Under the pieces are notes generated by a model. It ran no database searches. It saw only the letters and a program-made list of their open reading frames with translations, and was not told where the DNA came from. The translations under genes were made by a program, and so were the position numbers. Positions 1 to 5,084 of a DNA stretch of 8,856 nt are shown here, one piece after another (positions within the stretch are counted from its first letter, which is position 1; each line of letters starts with the position of its first letter). The stretch is from the NCBI GenBank assembly GCA_023386115.1, contig JAEWKL010000427.1, positions 1 through 8,856 on the forward strand, given 5' to 3'. This stretch comes from Pseudomonadota bacterium. Lineage in GTDB: Bacteria > Pseudomonadota > Alphaproteobacteria > Rhizobiales > Beijerinckiaceae.

Positions 1-1342
1 GTGCCGCCTCGCGCCGGCCGGTCGCCGACGGCGTCGCCGGGCTGGCGTCCGGCATCGGGCTGCTCGCCTGCCGGCCCTCGGGCCGACGGGGCCCGATCTC
101 CTCGCTCCTCCGGGCGTCCTGCGCGACCTCCTCCGGCAGGTCGGCCGGGCGGGTCAGCAGCCAGAGGCCGGACCCGCCGGCCAGGGCGACGGCCAGAGCC
201 GCGAGGCCCAGCACCGCGGATCGCCTGCCTGACGCCGCACGGGCGCCGGTCCCACGGTCCGCAATCCGGCTGCGCGCGGGTCCGTCGACCCTCCCGGCCT
301 GAGCCGCGGGGGCGGGCCATTGCGGGGACGGCTCCAGCATGGTCCGGATCGCGTCGACCGAGTTGGGGCGCCGGTCCGGTTCGATGGCCAGAAGCGCGTC
401 GACAAGGCTCAGCAGGGCAGGAGCGTAGCGGCCTTCCGCCACGCGGCTCGCGGGCTCGAGCGTATCCGTTCTGAGCCGTCGCAGGGAATCGATCGGAACC
501 GTGCCGGTCACCGCGCGGTACAGGATCGCGCCGAGCCCGTAGAAATCCGACCATGGACCCTGCTGACCGCCGACCCCGTACTGCTCCGGCGCGGAGTAGT
601 TCGGTGAGACGATCTGCGTGACGGTGGCGCCGTGCCGGAGATCGAAGTCGCGGGCGGCCCCGAAATCGATGAGAACCGGGCTCCCGTTCGGCCGCAGGAT
701 GACGTTCCGGGGCTTGAGGTCACGGTGCAGGATCGCCTGCTCGTGCAGCACGGACAATCCGTCCAGGATGCCCGAGAGCATCCGGTGAACGGCCGGCTCC
801 GGCATTGCCCCCCCGGCGAGCGCCGCCTCGAGAGATTGGCCGTGCACGAATTCCAGCACCATGTAGCCGGTGCCGTGCGCCTCGAAGTAGCGGCGCACCT
901 GCATGATGTTGGGCTGCCGGAAGCGCGCGATGATCCGCGCCTCTTCGAGAAAGGACTCGACGCCCTGCTCGAACGCCGCCGCATCGCGGCTGGAGCGGGC
1001 CCGGGCCGATTGGTCGCTGCTCCGCACCGCCGTGAAGCTTGGGAAGAACTCCTTGATGGCCACCGGCTCGTCCAGCAGCGTGTCGTGGGCGAGGTAGGTG
1101 ATGCCGAAGCCGCCGGACCCGAGAACCGCATCGATCCTGTACTCGAACAGCATCGTGCCCCGCGGCAAGGCCGCGACAGGGGAATCCTCGTCCGCAGGCG
1201 CCGCGGGGTCCGCAGGGACCGGAGCGGGGGCGTTCTTCGCCGAACCCCTCTTCGCGCTCCGCCGGGACGCCGCCGCAGGCACCGTCCTCGACACTCTCCC
1301 GGAATGGCTCCCGAAGCGGCTCGTATCGTCGAAATTCGTCAA
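1..1342 (-). CDS. Transmembrane Ser/Thr protein kinase, T6SS-associated (PpkA-like), C-terminus cut by window edge
   Basis: Hanks-type kinase that should phosphorylate Ser/Thr on cytoplasmic targets. 447 residues are visible and no stop is reached. The order is a Ser/Ala/Pro-rich N-terminal tail (1-65), a kinase domain (about 67-335), a linker, one membrane segment (about 376-396), then a Pro/Ser-rich outer part. The catalytic set is complete: glycine loop GSGGFG (75-80), VAIK lysine 97, helix-C acidic pair 133-134, HRDLKPRN (206-213), DFG (226-228) and SAPEQY (250-255). The VAIKEFFP stretch is typical of a bacterial subgroup common in T6SS loci. I chose TTG at 1342 because AGGAG (1349-1353) lies 6 nt upstream and the codon overlaps the upstream gene's stop as TTGA. 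The in-frame ATG at residue 64 would remove only the tail. The kinase call is firm. The T6SS role is inferred from the neighbouring tss genes and from the PpkA precedent. Confidence 0.93.
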   Translation of the reverse strand, partial: MTNFDDTSRFGSHSGRVSRTVPAAASRRSAKRGSAKNAPAPVPADPAAPADEDSPVAALPRGTMLFEYRIDAVLGSGGFGITYLAHDTLLDEPVAIKEFFPSFTAVRSSDQSARARSSRDAAAFEQGVESFLEEARIIARFRQPNIMQVRRYFEAHGTGYMVLEFVHGQSLEAALAGGAMPEPAVHRMLSGILDGLSVLHEQAILHRDLKPRNVILRPNGSPVLIDFGAARDFDLRHGATVTQIVSPNYSAPEQYGVGGQQGPWSDFYGLGAILYRAVTGTVPIDSLRRLRTDTLEPASRVAEGRYAPALLSLVDALLAIEPDRRPNSVDAIRTMLEPSPQWPAPAAQAGRVDGPARSRIADRGTGARAASGRRSAVLGLAALAVALAGGSGLWLLTRPADLPEEVAQDARRSEEIGPRRPEGRQASSPMPDASPATPSATGRREAA

Positions 1343-1785
1343 TTCGCTCTCCTGAAGGAGAGCCCTTCGAAGGCCCTGCACGCCGGCTGCCCGGCGCCGA
1401 CACGAAAGCCGCCATACATGCCAGCGACACGGCATTTCAGGGGGAACCGCGTGCGCCCGACATCGCCCTGGCCGACCACGAAAGTGAGGAGATCCGATCC
1501 GACCGTGTAGCGGCCCCGGGCGAACCGGCTCCCGCCGAGTTCCTCGATCCGATAGGTGCCGTCCGGCTGCAGCGAGAAGGCCACCGCGTCCGACAGATAG
1601 ATCCCGTGCGCGACGCGCAAGCCCCGGGACGATCGGGCCGCCCCGGATCCAGTCGCCCCAGGTCCGGCTTCCCGAAGTCCGGCTTCCCGAGATCCGGCTG
1701 CCCGAGGTCCGGCTGCATCGGCCCAGGCTGGAGCGACGGCGGCGGCGAACGCCGAGAGCAGCCGCGCGCGGCCACGCACCGTCAT
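1339..1785 (-). CDS. Small exported protein of unknown function, coupled to the Ser/Thr kinase
   Basis: 148 residues, family not recognised. The N-terminus looks like a Sec signal peptide: basic RGRAR (4-8), a hydrophobic Ala-rich core (9-20) and a likely cut after AWA (20-22). Next comes a low-complexity linker (about 23-55) built from repeated five-residue units such as AGLRE. The C-terminal domain (about 56-145) is rich in predicted beta strands (LQPDGTYRI, GRYTVGSDLLTFVVG), a pattern seen in small barrel or lipocalin-like proteins. Two cysteines (118 and 136) could form a disulfide. Three in-frame ATGs (1815, 1800, 1785) sit in a 15-bp repeat; I chose the last because it places the signal peptide at the N-terminus. 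A GTG at 2028 gives a longer frame but would bury the signal sequence. The stop overlaps the kinase start by 4 nt, so both are probably made together. A periplasmic partner of the kinase is a guess. Confidence 0.72.
   Translation of the reverse strand: MTVRGRARLLSAFAAAVAPAWADAAGPRAAGSREAGLREAGPGATGSGAARSSRGLRVAHGIYLSDAVAFSLQPDGTYRIEELGGSRFARGRYTVGSDLLTFVVGQGDVGRTRFPLKCRVAGMYGGFRVGAGQPACRAFEGLSFRRAN
1343..1363 (-). promoter_or_regulatory. Hairpin covering the kinase ribosome-binding site
   Basis: On the minus strand GCTCTCC, a TTCA loop and GGAGAGC form a perfect 7-bp stem with a four-base loop (1346-1363). The 3' arm contains the AGGAG Shine-Dalgarno (1349-1353) used by the TTG start at 1342. 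The hairpin lies inside the last codons of the upstream exported-protein gene, so ribosomes finishing that gene would open it. This is the classic arrangement for translational coupling. The pairing is seen directly; the regulatory effect is inferred. Confidence 0.45.
1663..1722 (-). repeat. Four degenerate 15-bp tandem units in the linker of the exported protein
   Basis: Plus-strand units begin with TCCGGCT at 1663, 1678, 1693 and 1708. Units 1 and 2 are almost identical, unit 3 differs at a few bases, and unit 4 diverges after its first eight. Fifteen bases keep the reading frame, so copy number changes only lengthen or shorten a linker of five-residue units (SREAG, LREAG, PGATG) after the signal peptide. 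Confidence 0.75.
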
Positions 1786-1827
1786 CGGCTCATCCCGCAT
1801 CGGCTCATCCCGCATCGGCTCGATCCG
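1783..1827 (-). repeat. 15-bp tandem repeat carrying three in-frame ATG start codons
   Basis: CATCGGCTCATCCCG occurs at 1783-1797 and 1798-1812, followed by a copy differing at three bases (1813-1827). On the coding strand each unit supplies an ATG and a GGGATGA-like stretch ahead of the next ATG, so the possible N-termini are MRDEPMRDEPMTVRG, MRDEPMTVRG and MTVRG. The repeat multiplies the start site of the exported-protein gene without changing its frame. Confidence 0.75.
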
Positions 1828-1840
1828 GCGTGATCGAGCC
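1817..1840. promoter_or_regulatory. Perfect 9-bp inverted repeat just upstream of the first ATG of the exported-protein gene
   Basis: GGCTCGATC (1817-1825) and GATCGAGCC (1832-1840) are exact reverse complements separated by 6 bases. In a minus-strand transcript the stem would end one base before the ATG at 1815. It could be an RNA hairpin that limits use of the first ATG, or a two-fold-symmetric operator for a DNA-binding protein. The sequence shows the symmetry only and does not decide between these. Confidence 0.4.
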
Positions 1841-2285
1841 CCGCCGCGGTGGGGCCAGGACGAGGGGACGATGGCCGGCCGGAGCGCCCGACCGGGACGG
1901 CGTTCCGCCCCGGGCCGATCCGATCGGCCTCGCCCGTCACGAACGCGCGCACCGACCTCGTCAATGAGCCAGAGTATGCCATCAAGAACGCATTCGTCAC
2001 CGTCAGAATACCCGGGTTGATCCATCACAAGATGCTGGGTAGAAGCCGCGTATTACCGAATGATGATGGGAATGTTTCATCTGTAACTCTCGCTCGATGG
2101 ACGCTCATGACATTCTCGATCTATAGAAGTACCGCATCGTGGCGGCGTTCGGGGACACCGATGAGGCCGCGATCGGGGTCGGCATCCTGCCGGCCGTTCC
2201 CGACGCCCCGGAGCCAGTCATGGTTCGGCGCAGGCTGCGCGACATCTCCCGACCCTCGTACCCGCCTGCAACCGGTCAGCGGCAA
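1841..2285. other. Divergent intergenic control region with an A+T-richer core
   Basis: No convincing gene is seen here. Open frames exist on both strands, but none shows a recognisable domain or a plausible start. The stretch from about 1965 to 2135 is clearly richer in A and T than everything around it (for example GTATTACCGAATGATGATGG and CTCGATCTATAGAAG), as expected for promoters. It separates the minus-strand exported-protein/kinase pair from the plus-strand histidine kinase, so it probably holds promoters for both. Confidence 0.6.
2098..2127 (+). promoter_or_regulatory. Possible sigma-70-type promoter for the histidine kinase
   Basis: TGGACG (2098-2103), an 18-bp spacer and TATAGA (2122-2127) make a moderate match to a housekeeping promoter. 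The -10 element fits better than the -35. It lies in the A+T-richer core and would leave a leader of roughly 350 nt before the kinase start at 2486. No convincing minus-strand partner was found. This is a weak call based on two short motifs. Confidence 0.25.
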
Positions 2286-2286
2286 A

Positions 2287-2310
2287 CCTCGACGCGCGGC
2301 GTCGAGGAGG
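2287..2310 (+). promoter_or_regulatory. 9-bp hairpin overlapping a strong Shine-Dalgarno in the histidine kinase leader
   Basis: CCTCGACGC (2287-2295), loop GCG, and GCGTCGAGG (2299-2307) are a perfect inverted repeat. The 3' arm runs into AGGAGG (2305-2310), the best ribosome-binding site near the histidine kinase, six bases before an ATG at 2317. Folding would hide part of that site. The same symmetry could instead be a protein-binding operator. The structure is seen; its role is inferred. Confidence 0.4.
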
Positions 2311-2316
2311 TTGGCG

Positions 2317-2496
2317 ATGGATCTCGCATCGCCGTGTGCCGGAGGATGGCCCGCGACCCGGGGCGGGGGCTGCGCCGGCCTTGCGGCGGCAGGATCGCGA
2401 CCCGGTGATCCTCGGGATGCACGCGCGGCGGCCGGACGGATCCGGCCGCGCCACTTCCGAGCGGCGCCACCGCCGCGCGGCGTGGATGGCCGGTGA
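2317..2496 (+). CDS. Possible small upstream ORF (leader peptide) overlapping the histidine kinase start
   Basis: A 59-codon frame starts at ATG 2317, six bases after a near-ideal AGGAGG, and ends in TGA at 2494-2496, 11 bp past the start of the histidine kinase ATG at 2486. The predicted peptide is rich in Gly, Ala, Arg and Pro, with two Cys, and matches no family I know. It could be a leader whose translation feeds ribosomes to the kinase start, which has no Shine-Dalgarno of its own. Alternatively it is the true N-terminus of the kinase gene, put out of frame by one extra G in the runs at 2360-2369. A fortuitous frame is also possible in such GC-rich DNA. Confidence 0.25.
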   Translation: MDLASPCAGGWPATRGGGCAGLAAAGSRPGDPRDARAAAGRIRPRHFRAAPPPRGVDGR

Positions 2497-5014
2497 TCGT
2501 GGGGCATGGGCCGGCCGCGCGGCCTTCGGCGGCTCCGTCCTGGCCGTCACCCTGACATGGCTGATGGTGAGCGGGATCGAGGTCCCCGCGGACGTCGATA
2601 TCGAGGTCCGTCGAAGCATCGACGCCGTCGGGCTCGCGGAGGCCCAGCTGCACTACGAGGTGCTCCGGGCGCGCGGCGGGCTGGTGCGCGGCGACGGGCT
2701 GCTCACGATGCGGATCATGTCCCTGAGAGCATCGCTCGCCGCGGTGGAAGCCGCGCGGCCGCACGGGACACGCGAGCTGCGGGCCGTCGCGGTCGCCGTC
2801 GCGGACGAGATCCAGGCGGCCGAGCGCTTCCGGGCCGACAATGCACCGGTCCAGGCGGCTCTCGCCTATTTCGACGCGCTGGGCGAGCGGATGACCAGCC
2901 TCGATCCACGCCTCGTTCCGCTCCTGGAGGTGCTGCCGAGCGAAGCGGGCGCCCTGGCGCGCGGTCCGACGCGGCCGCGCCTCCATGCCTTCCGTCGACG
3001 GATGCGGCAGCTGGTCCTGCCCAACCAGGACCTCTCCGGCGGCGACAGGGAGATCGAGAGCGTGCGCCGCCACGGACGCGCGCTGGTGGAGCTTCTGCCC
3101 AGCGTCGACGCTCTCGGCCGCGCTTTGCCGACGGCGTCGAGCGAGTCGCAGAGGGACGCGCTGATCGCCGCCCACCTCGCCGGTCGCGCTGCCCGCCAGG
3201 CCCTGGCGATTCGCGACCGCCTCGCCCTCTCGCTCGCCGCCCTCGCCCTGCTCGCGCTGCTCGCGCTCCAGGTCCGCGCCGGCGCACGCAACCTCACGCG
3301 GATGGTGCAGTTCCAGCACGCGATCGCGCAGGCCTGCAACCGGTTCCTCGCCGCTCAGCCTGAGGAAGCCACCTCGCGCATCGAGGAGGTCCTGGCCATC
3401 ATCGGGGAGGCGGCGGGGCTCGATCACGGCTACGTCCTCAGCCTGGAGCCGGACGAGAAGGCCCATCTCTGGTCGCGATCCGGGCTGCCGGAGCCGTCCG
3501 GCTGGCCCTGTGCCCAGCGCGCGATGATCCCGGACATCCTCGCTTGGCCGCACGATCGCATCGCCATCGAGGTGAGGAACGGCGGCGCTCCGGGAGCCTT
3601 GCGGGACCAGCTCGCGGCGCGCGGCGTCGTCTCGTGGGGCTGCGCGCGCCTGCGCCGAGGAGATCAGGTCGTCGGTCTGCTCTGCTACGAGCGCTCGACC
3701 GGTCCGCTGCAACCCTGGCTGCGCCGCTCGGGCGGCATGCTGCAGGTCGTCGGCAGCGTCTTCAGTGCCGCACTCGAGCGCCAGCATACCGCGGAGCGTC
3801 ACCGCGAGACCGAAGCGGCCCTGCGCAGGGCGCAGAGGCTGGAGACGATCGGCATCTTCGCGAGCGGCGTCGCGCACAACATCAACAACGTGCTCAATGT
3901 CATCCTGGGTCACGCCGAGATCGCGGCCGAGGCCCTCGCGCCCGGCACCCGTGCCGCGCGCCAGATCGACCTGCTGATCCAGGCCGGCGGGCGCGCCCGC
4001 GAGATCACAGGTCAGATCCTGGATTTCGGCCGCCGCGGGACATCGAGCTGGCACGCGAACTCCCTCGACGTCGTCGTCGCAGAGACGCTGGCCCAGATCC
4101 GGAGCTCGATGGCCGAGCCGGTCACGATCCGGCTCGAAGGCACTACCGGCGGAGCGCTGGTCCGTGGGGAGGCCGCCCAGCTGCAGCAGGTGGTCCACAA
4201 CCTGATCCGCAACGCCGCCCAGGCCTCGGATCCGGGCGCCGTGGTCGGCGTGCACATGGCCGCGGTCGGCGTCAAAGGTGTGCGCAGGCTCTCGCACGGC
4301 ACGCTGCGGCCTGGCCCCTACGCGCGGCTCTGCGTCTTCGATGCCGGCCGCGGGATGGACGAGGCGACCCGGGCGCGCATCTTCGAGCCGTTCTTCACCA
4401 CTCGCCCGACCGGCACCGGGCTCGGTTTGGCGACCGCCTTCGCGTTCGTGGAGGAACGCGGCGGCGCCTTCGACGTGCGCAGCACGCCGGGCGAGGGCAG
4501 CACCTTCGAGGTCTGGCTGCCGGTGGTCGCCCCGCCCGAGGCGGGCCCCAGCGTCGCTCCCACCGGCGGTACGCTGATGCTCGTCGGACACAGCCGAGCC
4601 GGGATCCTGGAGGACGAGGAGATGCTGGCGGCGCTGGGTTTCGAGCCGAGCGGGTTCGTGGATCCCGAGGCGGCCCTCGCGGCCCTGCGCGCCGCCCCGG
4701 GGCGGTTCGACTTGATCCTGGTGGAAAGCCAGCTCGCCGCCGCGCCGGATCTGGCCTTCGCCCGGCAGGCGTCACGCCTGGTCGCCTGTCCGATCGTGCT
4801 CTCGGTCGCCGCCGTGGAATTCGTGGATGGCAAGACGCTGGCGGCGGCGGGCGTGGCGGGTGTCGTGCGCCGGCCCTATTCCCCGAACGCGCTCGTGGCG
4901 GTGCTGTCGCGCTATCTCGGCGCCGTGGGCGACGTGCCGCTGACCGAGATCGGCCGCAGCCGCCTGGAACGCTCGGGATCGAGGCACCGCTTCCCGGCCG
5001 CCAGACACGGCTGA
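2486..5014 (+). CDS. VirA-like membrane hybrid histidine kinase with degenerate receiver
   Basis: 842 residues, close to VirA length. The order is TM1 (about 12-30), an all-helical periplasmic domain (about 35-240), TM2 (about 246-264), a GAF-like linker (about 275-430), a HisKA dimerisation helix with phospho-acceptor His464, a HATPase domain (N-box HNLIRNAAQA 571-580, DAGRGM 619-624, PFFTTRPTGTGLGLA 635-649) and a C-terminal receiver fold (about 696-812). The kinase core looks able to bind ATP and autophosphorylate. The residue after His464, usually Glu or Asp, is Asn. In the receiver the acidic pocket is GHS (701-703), the phospho-acceptor Asp position is Glu747, and the late Lys is Arg796, so normal phosphorelay is unlikely. 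No response regulator gene is adjacent. The start is uncertain: in-frame GTG 2336 and ATG 2417 are possible, and none of the three has a clear Shine-Dalgarno. I chose 2486 because it lies just before TM1. The ligand is unknown. Confidence 0.9.
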   Translation: MAGDRGAWAGRAAFGGSVLAVTLTWLMVSGIEVPADVDIEVRRSIDAVGLAEAQLHYEVLRARGGLVRGDGLLTMRIMSLRASLAAVEAARPHGTRELRAVAVAVADEIQAAERFRADNAPVQAALAYFDALGERMTSLDPRLVPLLEVLPSEAGALARGPTRPRLHAFRRRMRQLVLPNQDLSGGDREIESVRRHGRALVELLPSVDALGRALPTASSESQRDALIAAHLAGRAARQALAIRDRLALSLAALALLALLALQVRAGARNLTRMVQFQHAIAQACNRFLAAQPEEATSRIEEVLAIIGEAAGLDHGYVLSLEPDEKAHLWSRSGLPEPSGWPCAQRAMIPDILAWPHDRIAIEVRNGGAPGALRDQLAARGVVSWGCARLRRGDQVVGLLCYERSTGPLQPWLRRSGGMLQVVGSVFSAALERQHTAERHRETEAALRRAQRLETIGIFASGVAHNINNVLNVILGHAEIAAEALAPGTRAARQIDLLIQAGGRAREITGQILDFGRRGTSSWHANSLDVVVAETLAQIRSSMAEPVTIRLEGTTGGALVRGEAAQLQQVVHNLIRNAAQASDPGAVVGVHMAAVGVKGVRRLSHGTLRPGPYARLCVFDAGRGMDEATRARIFEPFFTTRPTGTGLGLATAFAFVEERGGAFDVRSTPGEGSTFEVWLPVVAPPEAGPSVAPTGGTLMLVGHSRAGILEDEEMLAALGFEPSGFVDPEAALAALRAAPGRFDLILVESQLAAAPDLAFARQASRLVACPIVLSVAAVEFVDGKTLAAAGVAGVVRRPYSPNALVAVLSRYLGAVGDVPLTEIGRSRLERSGSRHRFPAARHG

Positions 5015-5060
5015 TCCTCGCGGCCGCATCGCCGGGCGTGGGGCGTCCGCCACCGCAGGT

Positions 5061-5077
5061 GACGACCGTGCGTCGTC
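5061..5077. other. Small inverted repeat in the tail-to-tail gap
   Basis: The 70-bp gap between the histidine kinase stop (5014) and the tssG stop (5085) contains GACGAC, loop CGTGC, GTCGTC (5061-5077). A hairpin could form on either transcript, but no T-run follows on either strand, so it is not a standard intrinsic terminator. A weak bidirectional terminator or chance are both possible. Confidence 0.2.
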
Positions 5078-5084
5078 GCGCGCG

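Noticed and set aside
632..1510. 292-codon plus-strand frame across the Ser/Thr kinase
   Set aside because: It is antisense to the kinase catalytic domain, whose HRDLKP, DFG and APE motifs are all on the minus strand.
1437..1775. Minus-strand frame with a PDLG-type five-residue repeat
   Set aside because: The repeat is only the 15-bp DNA tract read in another frame. The frame giving a signal peptide and a foldable domain is the one annotated.
1663..1827. CRISPR-like array
   Set aside because: The units are contiguous 15-bp tandem repeats without spacers and lie within a coding frame.
1786..2028. N-terminal extension of the exported protein from GTG 2028
   Set aside because: It would bury the signal peptide about 80 residues inside the protein and use the A+T-rich control region as coding sequence. 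There is no good ribosome-binding site.
2276..4591. 771-codon open frame on the minus strand opposite the histidine kinase
   Set aside because: It runs fully antisense to a gene with clear kinase domains, shows no domain of its own, and is rich in Arg, Ala, Gly and Asp, as expected when a GC-rich gene is read on the wrong strand.
5015..5084. Rho-independent terminator between the histidine kinase and tssG
   Set aside because: Only a 6-bp stem is present and no T-run follows on either strand, so it is listed as a small inverted repeat.
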